From Dermatemys mawii (taxonomy: Eukaryota > Chordata > Testudines > Dermatemydidae), in contig ML677343.1 of the NCBI GenBank assembly GCA_007922305.1, positions 34,695,806-34,759,805 on the forward strand: a stretch of 64,000 nucleotides of DNA. The letters are read 5' to 3'. Shown here piece after piece: positions 1 through 13,200 of this stretch. Numbering within the stretch: position 1 is the first letter of the stretch; every line of letters starts with the position of its first letter. The notes below the pieces were generated by a model. It searched no databases, was not told the DNA's origin, and worked only from the letters and a program-made list of their open reading frames with translations. The position numbers and the translations under genes are program-made.

Positions 1-3000
1 AATGCAACAGGGGCCACCATTCAGGCCAGTTGTTTGCATGTAATGTCTAAGGGGTCTTTTGCCAGCTCTCTCCAGTGCCTCTAGTTTTCCACCTGGGATT
101 CACTGCTGTTGTCAGAATTGCAGCCTCCTCCCTGCCACCCTGGCTTTTTCTCTCTCTCACACACACACGCACACATGAACTGCAAGATTCTAGATATAAG
201 TCACCCCCGTTAATTAGGAGAGAGTTCCTGTTTTTGAAAGATATGCAGCAGGCAGGAAGCCCAATTTCCAAATTAGTTATCAGGTGATATAATGTTTGGC
301 CTTGGTCAGCATGATTGACAGGGGGCCTGTATGTTCTCAGATACATTATTTAAACATGTTGAGATATGAGATCTTCTGCACTAATTACTTCGAAGGCTAT
401 ATTAATCACAAGACACTTTAATACCCGATCAATACTTGCATTTGTCAACGACCTTGTAAATCATCTACACTTTAACTCTGCTGTGTGGCATAAGCAGCTT
501 CTGAAGTCTCTGGGGTAAGATAGGTTTGGGGCGGGGTGTTCCAGACTCCCTGCTGTTCAGCAATGTGCATTTAGTGAGGGATCAGTTCAACTGTTGAAAG
601 TCCAATTATGAAAAGAGAGGGGTCAGGCAAGGTGGTTTAGCTAAGGTTGCCATATAATCATATTCTAACCACAACAGTAGTGCTTTAGAACGTGAATTCG
701 GGTATAGGTGTATTGGTGAGCTGATTATGCTGCACTCAGAAGGGAACACCAGGTCATTGATACATTACAAAGTGCTTGATGACGGCCTTGTGAATCCTCA
801 TGCTAGAACACTGATGTGCAGATCCTACTACTTTTCAAGGCTTGGGGGTGTGAATCTTGACATTAAAGTGTGGATCCCAAAACAGCTGAGATGTTGGGAA
901 TGTGAATCTTAATACTTTCATAAAGGCAAAAGAAGAAGAAAAAATAATCCTATGAAATAAGGTGAAATGCTACTCTCAAATAACCATTCACGCAACATTC
1001 AGTGGGGGAAAGCAGGTTGAGCAGTATTTTATCTTTATATAAGTCACTGAGCTGGAAAAAAGAAATAGACAGGATGAGAAATTCCAGGTACATTATGATG
1101 TCCTATGTAGCTGGAATTGCCGTTTTAAATCTTGTACAGAGATGGACCACAGTGGGTGCAGTTTTTATGGATAGGTAAGTTATTGCTGTTTGAGCAGGTA
1201 TTTCTCATATTCCAAACTGGGTATACTGCTACAACTGGTAATATCTCACCTACTTGTGAAAGAGTAAAAGAAGCTGAGAATCTGTTCTTTAGTCCCACCA
1301 ATGATATCACCATTTACTATATGTGCTGACTACTATAAATTAAAGAGGTTTGAATTAGCTTGAGTGGATTACAAAAGTCTCAGGCCAGTTAATTTCTGCT
1401 GGAGAGAGTGGACCTCACGTTGTAAATAGATTTCATATACTTCACCTCATCCCCTTCCTACTCATTTCAGTTCTTTGCTAATTCTTCAATTTTCAGATCA
1501 ATGGGACTAGTGTTTCTGTATTATGTTCTCCATCTCTGTTGGCATAGGCTCTTATCTCACCAAGACAACCTTCAGTTGGACCAATGTTATGCTTTCCACA
1601 TCACTGGCACAATGGTTCATTAAGTTGTGATGATGGCGTTTGAACCCCTCTTTCTGTGTTTTCCTGAAAGTGTGTGTATATTACTCTTTCTCTGTCGGGT
1701 TTCTCCTCAGATCCTTTTCTGTAGAAGTCCCTTGACAAAATCTTCATTCTGTATGATACAAAAAATACCTTCTTCCCATCCAACTTTGTTCCTGTCATGC
1801 AGTCACTGCTGTCATCTCTGAAGCAGCTCAGCTGCAGGGAGAGGTGAGTTCAGTGCTTTCCCTTTACTCTCAGGCCATTTTTTCTACGCTGCTTTTTTAT
1901 TATTTTATTTGTGGTCCCTGTCATTCTGCCGGGGCAAAGGGGTAAAGAGATCTGACACTAAGTGCGGGGAAATGCTGTATCTGGAATCTATCTTCCAGAC
2001 GGCAAAAGAATAAAAATTCATGGCAGGACAGCCACTGCTGACACGTTCCCAAAGACATATTGCAGGTAGTGTTATTTATTGTGGACAGAGTTCATAGAAG
2101 TGCTACCTCAAAGCACCCTGAGAGATCCTAAAAAGCCCATCTCCCATCAGGTAAGGCAGATTTATGATGGCTGCTGGTGGAGGGGGTCAGACAGCACAAT
2201 GCAGGAAGCAAGCTTCTTGCTGAAAGCCTGGCTTCTCTCTGACGTATTCAGTGCAGTTTGATTGGTTCAAAGGAGGACTTTAGCCGGTAATGTTGACCAT
2301 AAAATTGCAGTGACATGCTGCCTTAGATAAGGAGTGCTGGAGGGAGGGGGCAGGGAGAGTTCTGGGAGCAGAAACACTGAGAGCTAGAACACGTGCTCAT
2401 ATTTGAGGTTAATGTAGGGGAAAATGCCAGATGGGGATGGGGATAGGGACAGGGACAGATTGATGATCTTGTGAGGGAAAACTATACTCACTAGGCTGGA
2501 GGGTGGGAGGCAAACACATACACTCTCTGATCTCAGCACAGAATAATATGCTAAGACCTAATCTGACCAATTTAACCTCATTGTTGTCTAAAATAGGGAA
2601 GAGAAGAGACTTTTACTTGCAAACCCTGCAGGCTTGAGCAGGTATTTAATAAGCTTGTCATCAGCGAGATTAAAGCTGTGTTATTCCACCAAGCATCAGG
2701 GCTAACCAGCCTTATAAATGTGGTGCCCATGGGGTGATTGGGCTGACAGCCCATTGAGCCAGAGCCTCAGAACAGCTTCTGCAATTTAGGATTAGGGTAA
2801 GTAGTAGGTTCACTTGAATCCACAGCAGATTTACGTGGTGTAAAAGTTCAGCATAACCTCAGTAGCAGAAGGCTGGTAGCATATGAGCGAAGGCCTGAAT
2901 TCTTTCCTTTTGGTGTCAGTTGTATTGATGGACAGCAGTAGTTCTGGCATGGCTTCCACCTTGTCTACAGGCTGGTGTTTTGAGTCTCCACTAAGAAGGA

Positions 3001-3069
3001 TTAGATAGAAAATTGTTGGATTTTCCTAAACTTGGGAAGGTTTGAGATGAAGCTCACAATTCCTCTCAG
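1..3069. other. No gene or repeat recognised
   Basis: Frequent stop codons in all frames and no domain that I recognise. It contains only minor simple sequence: a short CA-rich tract near 158-176 and a degenerate GGGGAT/GGGACA tract near 2433-2460. It is probably unique intergenic or intronic DNA. Confidence 0.5.
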
Positions 3070-3363
3070 AGGCCTGGCCTACACTAGCAGGGAGGGTCGA
3101 CCTAAGCTACGCAACTTCAGCTACGTGAATTGCTGAAGTCGACGCCTCTTAGGTTGACTTACCTGCCGTCCTCATTGTGGCAGCGGTCAACAGTGGGCTT
3201 CCCTATCGACTCTGCATTGCGCCTTTTGGCGAGCTGGAGTTCCGGAGTCAGCGGGAGTGCCTCTGGGAATCGATTTATCATGTCCTGATGAGACGCGATA
3301 AATCAGTCCCCAATAGATAGATCTCTACACGTCGATCCAGACGGTAGTGTAGACAAGGCCTTA
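3070..3363. mobile_element. hAT-like non-autonomous element (MITE)
   Basis: The two ends are imperfect inverted repeats. The left end reads 'aggcctggcctacacta' and the right end reads 'tagtgtagacaaggcct', which is its near reverse complement. Internally there are self-complementary pieces such as 'tacgcaacttcagctacg' against 'gaattgctgaagtcgacg', and 'cgatttatc' against 'gcgataaatc'. This matches a short DNA-transposon family that I recognise as common in turtle genomes ('ggtctacact' termini with GTCGAC-rich interior). It has no coding capacity. The exact ends and the target duplication are not clear. Confidence 0.7.
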
Positions 3364-3654
3364 GAGGTCATAGGTGACTGAGCAATAGGATACAGGGCCT
3401 CTCTCTTCTAAGCCACTGACTTGAATCTCAAGTATGCTGGTAGTGAATACAAATTTACCATCTAATGATGTTCAATGACCTATGTGAAATGAAATTGGGA
3501 GGGAGGCTCTCAGAGCAGCTCCTAGAGAGTAGTAGAGAACCCCATAGAGTACACGAGGTGTTTACCTCAGAAACCACCAACACAGCTGGCTCTTATTGAA
3601 TGGATTCGTCAGGAGAGAGGACAATATTGAATAGGTAAACCCCTTTGCTGTCAG

Positions 3655-4576
3655 TTTAAACCAATTTTTACTGAAAAATTTCTGGATTTTACAGATTTTT
3701 TTTTTTTTTATTTTCACCCTACTTTTGTATCATTCAACTATATAAAAATTACTTGTTTTAGCAGGAAAGTACAATTCATTGCATGAGATGTGTGTATTAT
3801 GATAATACATTAGTCTGTGTGGATATACAAAGCTGTCAGTTGAAGTAAGGCTATGTATTAGTCTAGAAAATGCACACAATAAGCAGGCATGCACACAAGC
3901 TCTGAAGTGCGAGCACATCTGAATGTACTGATGAATCTCTTGCCCACCACATAACACATTTCAAACCATTAGCAGAGAACAAGATAAAGATTTGACACAC
4001 TAAAATGGGAAGAAACCAAAAAATCTGTATCCGAATACATTTCAGAACACAAGGAAGTATTCGAAAGTTAACAAAAAAAAAAAAAAAAAAAAAAAACAGG
4101 AGAAAAGGATGAAGTTGAGTGTATGCGCTGCAAGTGGTGTGGCCCAATTATTAAATGTAAATATTTATAAACTAATAGTTCTACAAGCTAACAGTAAACT
4201 GTTTATTCAAATGAAAATTTTTATTTGGGGATTGGGGTATATTGTTTTCTTAAATTGAGAAGTGGCATTGTGTTTTGAGTTCTGTTTCAGTTCTGCAGCA
4301 AACCACACTGAAGAACAGAATTCAAAGCCTTAATCTACTGAATACTTTTTTCCCTGGCCTTTCCATCCACCAGAATAAATCCTGATATTTATCCAGAAAG
4401 GAGTTGCAGGAGTTGACTATTCTATTTCGTAGTCTTCTTATTTTTTAAAGTGAATTTAAAAAAAGTTTAAATTTCACTTGAAATGCTTTTCACCTGTTTT
4501 GTGGTGGTGGTAATAAACACTGATAAATTCCCAGTAAAGATTAACTAAAATAAAAACTGAAAACAAAGGGCTCTGT
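3655..4576. repeat. Unnamed AT-rich dispersed repeat, copy 1
   Basis: It shares ordered blocks with 13610-14095. These include a stretch reading 'ttagtctgtgtgg ... caaggctgtc/caaagctgtc ... agtaaggc(t)atgta', and a closing block 'cac.gataaattccc ... ataaaaactgaaaa'. The same order and spacing trend in both copies argues for one dispersed family. No protein or RNA-promoter motif was seen. A run of about 25 A residues lies at 4073-4096. This copy is longer because it holds extra material in the middle and overlaps the left arm of a perfect inverted repeat (4405-4466). Confidence 0.5.
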
Positions 4577-4800
4577 GAATAGACATGGATACTGTGAAAT
4601 GATCTAGGTGCAGGTCAGAAATGGGACATATTGAAGGGATGATGTGTATGGGTAGCTTGCATAGCCCTACCGTTCTATACCTGTTCTGTGGATAAACTAA
4701 GAAATTCAGTCATCATGGCTGTCATCCTGGAATTTTTCACTTTTTTTAAATTCACTTTAAAAAATAAGAAGACTACGAAATAGAATAGTCAACTCCTGCA
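4405..4800. repeat. Perfect 62-bp inverted repeat with 272-bp spacer
   Basis: The left arm is 4405-4466 and the right arm is 4739-4800. Read by eye, the right arm is the exact reverse complement of the left over all 62 bases, including runs of 7 T/A and 6 A/T. Similarity stops abruptly outside both arms. The left arm lies inside an otherwise diverged dispersed repeat. That makes perfect identity unexpected unless the duplication is young or the arms are kept alike by gene conversion. Confidence 0.85.
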
Positions 4801-7130
4801 GGCTTGTGATCACTTAAAGGAAAGGCTGCCTGGGAGCATTCTATCTATTGTTTAAGTTGAGCCTACCATCCCAATGTTTCTTGCAATGTCATCTATATCA
4901 GAGCTTTTTCCTCACCATGGGTTGACTCTAGGGAATTCATTTGCATTCACAGAATTTAATGTCAAGTTCCATTGAGAATCAGTGTTGTTTCCTGAGCAGT
5001 GAAGCAAACTGTGTGACTTTGTTGTTGTGTAGAGGCTTGGGGATGGGTTTGAGACCATCCTTGCTCAGGAAGACATTCCAACTTCACAATATTCCTAACT
5101 CCTTATGCTGGGTTTTAAACTTTAGAGACAATGGGCATTAGGGGAAAAGATGCACATTTGTTTCTCTCTCAAACGATCTAAGTATATGACAGCTGCCCCT
5201 CATTGCACCTGGCAAGCATTTTGAACACAGTCTCCCCACTCCTGGTCATTATTTGATTTAATCACTGCAATTTAAATACAAAGAAGATTCCTTATCCGAA
5301 AACCTGCCTGACAAAGAGTAATGGTCAGCAAGAAGCAAATCCACTCTCCCAACAACAAAAATGATAACCAAGCAGTAATTCAAACAACAAAATATACTCC
5401 ATCCTAACATCCCATCTCAGCCATACCCTCAGACATCCCAAACAGATGGTCTTTGCAGCATGCTCTGAAGATCAAAAGATTTGGGATCTTTCAGAAGAAA
5501 AGGTACTTGGTAGCAGTAATTAAGATTCCAGTATTTCCAGTACTTCTCTTTCTTCGCTGGAGATTTTTGGGTTCCATTTCATCCAAGGAGGCCCCATCTT
5601 AATGGCAAGAGCCTAGCAGCCATCTCTTTTCTTCTTCCCTCTCTTCCCACATTGTTACAAATACAGTTAGGAGTCCAATGATTCAGTTTTTCCCCTGTGT
5701 ATCTGGCTGGTTTCTGTCATTTTTTATAGTAACTATGATTGTAGAAATTGTCCCTTTTCAGGTTTCAGAGCTCGAATATGTCACATAACTTACACCTGTG
5801 GCATGAAGCCATAGAACATGCTAGAAGTTTCTGGAGGACATTGACAACCTCATATTCTTCATTGTGACAGCGTAGAATCCAAATGGTCACTTCACAGGGT
5901 CTCCTGAGAGAGCTGTTGTTGACCCCTTGAGGTCTAGCACTTGCCCTCATTGATACCAAAGAGGAAGAAGCTAAGTGAATGTTTTCTCAGTCTCCTTTTT
6001 TTCCAGGCTAACTGGAGGTTATCAAGGCCATAGGCTGCTTTCTAGCTTCATAAACCTTTTAGGTTATTCGGAGTCATGATTCTGTTATTCAACTGTCTGT
6101 GCTTTTCCTTGGGATGACTAATTCCTTAGTGTGACTGGTGGAAGCTGCAGTATTGATTTCTGTGTCTCTGTAAACCTCAGTTGTGTTCAACGCTTGTTAG
6201 ACATCTGAAGGAATATCCAGTAGGCTCTGGGAGCAATTTGAGTGCCAAACTCAATAGGGTGCACTTGAGAGAAGTCTCCATAAGGTTACCGGGCAAGCCA
6301 ATAGAAAGGATTAAGGAAGGAAGAAAGAAAGAAAGACAATTAAACTAGCATGAAACTTTTGTCTTAGCCTCCTATCATTAATAAAAAAGCACGTTTATTT
6401 ATCTCACTTAGGAGAGTTGAAGGTCCATTTGAGGACAGGCCTGCATCATCTGGGAAAAGAAGAGCACGTTTGATACTGTGTGTGTGTCTGTGCAGTTGTG
6501 CATACTTATGGGGAGGAAGGTGATATGATGTTTGCACGTATAAGCAAGAAGACTACATGTCTATGAGAGTGAGCAGGACTCTCTCTCTCGTGCTAAGGAT
6601 GAGCTGTCAGAGAGCCTGATTACCAGTTAGTTTCCTAATCAGAAATCAAATATTGATATTTTTTTCCTACAGTGTCCATGTCTTTAGTTTGCCATTGTGA
6701 GTCACAAAAGCTCCATGAGTTCAAGGGGCGCTGCTGGCAGAGCAGCAGTGACTTTCATTGTTCTCTTGGGAGATTAGTGAATTGTGTTTGAGTTGGAACA
6801 GTCTGATGCCCAGACTGTAAGGTCTTTTGTCCTACCCACATTGTTACTAAGAGGAAGATTACTGTCCTCTGCTTGCGTATTTCATTTATTTGTCTCATGA
6901 GTGAACTGCCCCTTTATGTGGAGGGAGAGAGTTGGATGATGGAAGGGAGAGGCGTAGGGACACTGGAGTAGAGATGGGAAAGATAAGTAGTCTGACTTGT
7001 GGTGAGAGGATGGAGGGGGGAATTTAGTGCATTTTAATTAAAGCACTAATCTGTGGTTTGCTGATACCTTTCTATCTAGTATCCCTTCCCCCCCTCATAC
7101 CACCACCACCTTCTCATCTTTCTTTTTGTA
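4801..7130. other. No gene recognised
   Basis: No coding exon, RNA gene or clear transposon seen. The only distinct low-complexity piece is a GGAA/GAAA tract at about 6310-6336. Confidence 0.45.
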
Positions 7131-7134
7131 AACT

Positions 7135-7235
7135 ATTTGCTCTCAAGAAAGAGATTTTATCTTCCCTTGTGTTTGGAAAATGCCTAGCACAGTCTGAGTG
7201 CTACCATGGTCTAAATAATACAAATAATAAAACCG
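7135..7235 (+). repeat. Ancient LINE-derived relic (L3/CR1-like)
   Basis: The block 'tgcctagcaca', a diverged middle, then 'gctacca' and 'aataatacaaataata' matches the tail of an old amniote repeat I recognise. In its fuller form that tail reads as 'cctagcacaatggggtcctg ... gctacc.taatacaaataata'. It is short and diverged, so the family name is tentative. Confidence 0.45.
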
Positions 7236-7317
7236 CAGCCCAATCCTACCTCACTCCCAATTGTCTTCATAATAAAATACTCACACTTATAAAATGCTTC
7301 CAGCTATTCACAAATTA

Positions 7318-7497
7318 ATTCCATATGCCCCATGAGGTCAGTAGTAGTAGCTCCATTTCATGGATCAGAAAACTGAGATATTAAATGTTTCATCTGAGGC
7401 AATGAAGGGAGTTGGCAATATCAACAGGATTAGAATTCAGGAGCACTTGGCTCCTAAACACATGCTCAGTCCAACAGATCACACTACCTTGCCTTTG
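7318..7497 (-). repeat. MIR-type SINE, antisense
   Basis: Reads as the reverse complement of a MIR element: 'ctccatttcatggatcaga', 'aactgaga', then an interior with 'ggattagaattcagg' and 'ctcagtccaacagatcacac'. The order (tail complement first, then core) is that of an antisense MIR. It is diverged, as expected for a family that stopped moving long ago. Confidence 0.6.
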
Positions 7498-8074
7498 TCT
7501 CAAAGGCTTTTAAGGTAATTGAGAAGTCAGCAAGATTTGCTGTAGCTCTTAAAAGGATCTTTGTCAGAAGAATGAGTGTTACTTGTCTCCCCCTTCTGTT
7601 TATTAAGCCAGATTTCTGCCCCACTGATAGACGATAAGTGGGCTGACTACACTGTACCAAACCAGTCGAAGTAAATGATTATTGTATTCTATTTTTAAAT
7701 AACATAAAAACTGTGACACAACAGAACAAAGCTAGAGAATTTCAAGTGAAGCCTAATACCCTATCCACTTAATGTAAAAGTAAAATATAAATAAACAACA
7801 GAGCAAACTGAAGAGCATTAATTAATGGATCTACTTTGTGTGAAGATCCCTGTCGGAGGAATGGTGTTCCCTTAAATGTGTTATCACCCGCTTGGACTTG
7901 CCTGAGTAGACAGGACTAAAACATGCTTCAAACCTGTTACAAAATCTTTCCACAGTCTTAGCTGGAAGAGGCTGTTGTGTTAGAACAGAAACCCTCAGTG
8001 CTTTAAAAGTTGCTGTCTAAACAGGCCCTAAGTAGGGCTCTCCAGAGACCAGTTTTCAACCTTTTGTCCTTCCT

Positions 8075-8200
8075 CTCCTTTCCCACCAACACTCTTATTC
8101 TTTGTCTCTTACTTGTCTTATTTAGATTATCAGATCCTCAGAATAGGGGCCTTGTCATGTTACATGTGTGTAAACTGTTGTGCATATCAACTTTCATTTT
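8075..8200 (+). repeat. Possible ancient LINE-derived relic
   Basis: 'tgtctcttacttgtcttatttagatt' (about 8103-8128), then 'aggggccttgtc', resembles the segment just upstream of the tail seen at 7135-7235 in the same old family. It is strongly diverged. Supported only by word order. Confidence 0.3.
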
Positions 8201-9470
8201 CTGCCCCACAGATCAATGCATATGTATTATGGGTGAAATAATCCCCTTTGGGTGGGTGACATGCATGCTCATATGGACACACAAGCAAACATACACACTC
8301 TTTGTACTAGTGGTTTGTCTGCCTTTGCAATGAAAAGCAGTATTTGGGCTGAGGCAGCCTTACCTTAGAATTTCTTGGCTTTCTTGGTTTATATTACAAC
8401 CGTTTTAGGTATTCATATTTGCTTGTTTATATTTTTATAAATCATGGAATATAATAAATGTCATGTTTGATCTCTTTGCTAAATCCTTATTTAGATAGAA
8501 TTACTCAAAACTTTCAACTTTGGGCATCTAAAGTCTGACCATCTATCAGAATACTGTGAATATAGAATGATATAGCATATAGCATGCAAATCAGAGATGT
8601 ATTGTTCATTGTGCGGCATGGAGGTTGAGTAACATAACTCCTGTTGAAGCTAATTTTCCATGTCGTGTTTATATCAGCATCATTATGGTGCAATCTGTGA
8701 GCTTTTTCTCCTTGAATTTCTTTCTGAGATATTCATAATAACAGTTCATTCTGAGCTAAACTTATCATACAGAGTTTCTGCATCACTGGAAAGGTGGGGG
8801 TATGAGAATTATTGCACCTTTCTATATTTCTTTAGATATGTTTTTTAAAATTGAAATGTTGTAGGTGTTTTGCCTGTAATATGATCCAACTGGTTATGCC
8901 GTTTCCATATCAGGCTGTACAAAGCTGTAGATACTGAAGTTTAAAGATGGCTACTATACAAAGGCAAGGAGGATTTTTCAAAAGGATTCTCATGAAGTAG
9001 TTATCCTAACCCGATGAGTCCCTAGTAATATGAAAAGTATGGATAAATGTGTGAATGCTCTAGAGGATGCTGTAGATAGATGCTGTGAGTTGCAGAATTC
9101 ACTCTCGGGGTTCAGAAGGATGTCAGATTTGAAGGGACTTCCTTCCCCAAGCATTTTATCAATGGAATTTCCATTCATCAGTTTGTTACTATCTCCTCCC
9201 TGGTTGCCTGATTTTTGGGGATTAATATTATTGTTTATATAATATGGGTTGTAGGCTTGCCAATTCATCTAATCAGAAGATAACAAGGTCCTTGTCCCAG
9301 AATCAGGCTACACAGAGGTCTTCCTCACCCACAAAGGACTTCCTCACCCACAAAATATCAGGGTATCCTTAATTTATAGGCCGGCGTGTTCGTACATATT
9401 AATGACCATTAGCTCATTTTCAAATCTGTTGTTTCTGGACTAACCCATTAGTTCCATGTTCTTTGAGGTG
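8201..9470. other. No gene recognised
   Basis: Nothing recognised apart from an 18-19 bp direct duplication of 'cttcctcacccacaaa' near 9321-9355. Confidence 0.4.
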
Positions 9471-9477
9471 TGCCTAT

Positions 9478-10282
9478 TAAGTTTAAAGTGGGCCATGCCC
9501 CAATCAGGCCAAACCTGGCCCCGTTATAAGGGCTCAGGGAGGAGCTGGGTCACAATCTCTCTCTAGCAGTGGAGAGAGAAAGACCTATCTGCCTGGGAAC
9601 AGGGTACCAAAGATAGAGAAGTGCTGGGGAAAGGCAAGAGGAGCTGGGGAGCTCCAGCCTGGCAACTCCCTAGGATGCAGGCCAGTGGAGGTACTGGCGC
9701 TATGGCAGGGCAGCCCGGGAATAGGCAAAGGCAGCAGATCCTAACCACTTTCCAGTGATGAGTGGCCATTACAGACTGCAGTCTGGCCCAGTGAGCGGAG
9801 GCTAGATGATGACTGACAGTAGCCACTGAGGTAAGGTGAGTTTAGACGTTTGGGGGTTCCCCTGGGAGTGTAGACTCAGAATGTGGGGATACTTCTGGGG
9901 CAGAACCAGGGCTGGTGCAAGCATTAGGTGACCTAGGCGGTCACCTAGGGCAGCACCGTTTTTTGAGGGCGGTGTTTTGGCACTTTCGGCAGCATTTTAG
10001 CGGCAGCTCTCATGGCCGCTGTGTGATTTCATGAATGTCCACTGAAATGCCACCAAAGCGGACGGGGGCCCTGCGAGCTGCTGCCACCACCTAGGGTGAC
10101 AAAAAAGCTTATGCCGGCCCTGGGCAGAACCCCAGAGAAAAGGGCACCAGGGGGTCCAGGAGGGACATGGGGCCTGAGGCAGGCAAGACACTGGCCAGCA
10201 GAGGGTGCTCCAAGTGCTAAAAGAGCTAATTCCCAAGGTGACCAGCAGGAGGCACCGCAGCAGTGAGTCTCACATCATTACA
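9478..10282 (+). mobile_element. Diverged LTR (LTR-retroelement/ERV-like), interrupted by a MITE
   Basis: It aligns block by block with the solo LTR at 44999-45719. Shared blocks are a TATA-like 'gttataagggctc', a 'gcagtctggccc' block, 'gggggttcccc', 'agggcacc.ggg..ccaggagggaca', 'cagagggtgctcca', and the terminal 'accagcaggaggc ... gtgagtctcacatcattaca'. No internal retroviral region or second LTR is visible nearby, so this is probably a solo LTR. The 3' end at 10282 is set by the shared 'ttaca' end. The 5' end is uncertain and I found no clear target duplication. It is split by a MITE at 9907-10122. Confidence 0.65.
9907..10122. mobile_element. hAT-type MITE with perfect 8-bp target duplication
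   Basis: Terminal inverted repeats are 'cagggctggtgcaagc' at the left and the reverse complement of 'cagggccggcataagc' at the right, 13 of 16 matching. It is flanked by identical 8-bp copies of 'ggcagaac' (9899-9906 and 10123-10130). Eight-bp duplications are the hAT signature. There is no coding capacity. Just inside the left end is a small hairpin, 'aggtgacct' against 'aggtcacct'-like pairing. Removing the element and one duplication restores the flanking LTR. Confidence 0.85.
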
Positions 10283-13200
10283 TCACAAACATATATACTA
10301 ACTTTATGTTTTAGCTCATCATCACTTATCTAGGCTAAAAGTCCAGTCTGTATGTATGCTAGCCTGCTTTAGCTCAACATACAGGATGTGGCCCATCTGT
10401 GCGCTGAAGCCAGAAATACTCTAGTGCAAATCTATAAATCTATTATAACAAAACAAACAATCAAACCCATAAGAAAATATATATAAGCAAGCAAGCAGGG
10501 TAGCTCTATGGGCTACACTCTCCATCTTTTATTTGGATAGTCTCATATTTAAAAAAATAATTAAACTCCTATAAATACTGGAATCAAAGCAAAAGTGACC
10601 ATAAGCCACAAATTCCAGGATGCTTCCTGGAAATGATGACATTTCATCCATAAGCCATCACCCTGTTATGCCTGCCTTTGCGTAATGAGTGTTATTAGCT
10701 AGCATATGGGCTGCAGTATCCAGGTGCTTCAGGGCAGGTGAAGGAGAGAATTCCCTGACTTCAGACCCTTGGAATTACTTTATCTTTTGTCCTGTTCTAT
10801 ATGCATGTCCACACTAATTATGCATAATGTTATTTTCCTTCCCTGATTTCACCTCTTTCTGCTATTAATAATAGATTTCTTTTCCCTGCTAGCTTTACAA
10901 ATGGCAATGGGCATATTTTTCAAAGCCACCCAGCTGTCTGTCAGAGAAGTAACATGTTGAATTGGTCGTTAAACAGCACCTCTATGTCCTGATCCATTTG
11001 GATTAATGGTAGCTGCTCAATTTCCAAACATTCTCCATGCTGACCCAGAATGCTAGGTGAGAGGCTATCGAGCTCCATAGGTGATGCTGTTACAATAAAA
11101 AACGAGAGAACTCTACCAATCACTACGTCCTGAAAGTTTTCCCCTCAATGCTGATTTCTTGGCTTTGTTTCGGGGATAGTATCTGAATACATTGACAGGG
11201 CACTGACAAATTTCAGTACAGTCAGATGTTGTAAATGCATATTTACTTTGGAAAATAAGCGACGTCTCCTTCTATTGGCATAAATACCAATACCTGTTTG
11301 TGCACTGAGTCCCAGCAAGTAAGCTGTTAAAGGCACTAGGACTGACATACCTATTTGCTGGAGGTTTTGAACCCTTTCTGTGATTATGTTTCAGAGAGAG
11401 GGAAAGAGGTGAGAAGAGCATATGTCAGCCATATTTCTGAGTGCCTAATCAGGAGATAACAGATGCTTTTCCAGCTAGCTCCATGTTGAGATGTTGCTAA
11501 TATAAAAATTAGTAGTTTTTGGCTGCTGCCAGAATACAGGATTTATATGATCTCAACCTGGTGTCCCTGGAGAACTGGAATATAATCTCTAAACCAATGA
11601 GAAACTAATAAACCCCCAGCTAGGGGACAAATTCAAGTTTCAGCAAATTTTCTGTTCATACTGTCTCATCAATGGAACACAATTATTCAGAAATACAAGT
11701 TCCAGGTGGTATGAAAATAACCCTATTTTAGGTTACTTCTTTATCCACATAGTGTGCATGTCCTTTTTCTTTTTCTGCTCCCACTCTACCAGATTTAGCT
11801 CTTTTGTGAGTGGGTGTGACTCCATAAGGGATGTTCCACCTGCTTATACCACATATCAGTTTGGCCCTTTGACTTTGACAAATCCCAGAATCAGGAAGGT
11901 AGGGAAGAAAAGATGCCCTGTTCAGCAGAGATTCAGCGAACCTAACACACAGCTTTTACTCTGGGTTTAGGCTTTATGATCTGACCACTTACAAATGTGT
12001 TAATTCACCTTCATTCCCCACCCCCCAAACATGGAAATTCACAACTCTTCTGACTTAAATTTCACATTCACATGCAGATATTTAATGCAGATGGGTTGGA
12101 AGTGTGAGCTGTTACTTTTTCTTTTTGCTTACATCAGGCATTAGTGTTGCATTCTATAGCAAATGTCCTTGACCAGACTAGCCTGGGTTGGCTGTTAAGA
12201 GAACTAATGCTTGTGTATATTAACAGACTAGCACATGAAGTTCTTCATTCCTCTAAAGCAAAGAAATTATAATTATTATTAGTTATTTGTGTAGTGCTAC
12301 CAACATATTGGGCTTTGCTTTTTCTCCCAACCAGATAGACCCAGAAACAGTTGTGGCAAGATGCACAAGGCTGAAAGTTGAGTTATTTTTTTCACTAAAC
12401 TGAGACCAAACAATTCATTTCACTGAAGATGCTGGTCTGACCCAACATCCACATTGGAGAGGTGAAAAGTGAATGCCTGCTCACTGAGCCACCCAGCCTC
12501 CCCCTCTCCTTTCCCTATTAGCAGCTGGGATTGGAGCATGCAAGTGTAAGAGGGTGAGCAGCTCTTTACAGCACCAACTAAAATCACATATTTGAGTTGT
12601 TCACTTTGATGGCGCATTCAGTCAGACACAGTTATCTTGCAAAGACTCTGATCTTCTTTGGACACATGGCCCTTTAAATATCCCATTTCAAATAGCAAGG
12701 AAAAAGCGGTCTGGTGGAGTTCTTCTCTTCTTTAGGATCCGAGCCTTTATTAAGGCTTTGCCTTCTGTATATCTGTTACTTTCTTCCTTTCTGAAGGAGT
12801 CGGGTTGATTCAGTACTTTTGGGACTTAGTGACATTAATGTAGCTGTTTTATGTAACATGGAGTCATTATTAACAGAATCCTAGATCATAAAAAGGTATA
12901 ACAAGAGACAAGGAGGGTTTTTTTCTCCTTGAAGATAATAGCAGTCGTGCTGAAGAAGAGAAGGGCGAAGGTCAGAAAGCTGCTCCCGGATTGGTTACTC
13001 ACACTCTGCATTGACATTTCTGCAGTTTCATCAGAAATTCTAAATAATCCATGTGAAAACTGAGGTTATTTACAGAAGATATAGATGCACTGCATGAGCC
13101 TGTAAAATGCTGAAGACATAATCTTGGCTCTTGGTGCTTCCTTTTGTACAGCAATACCACTGCTGCTGCTGCTGTTGAGACATGCACAATCCACGAGTCA

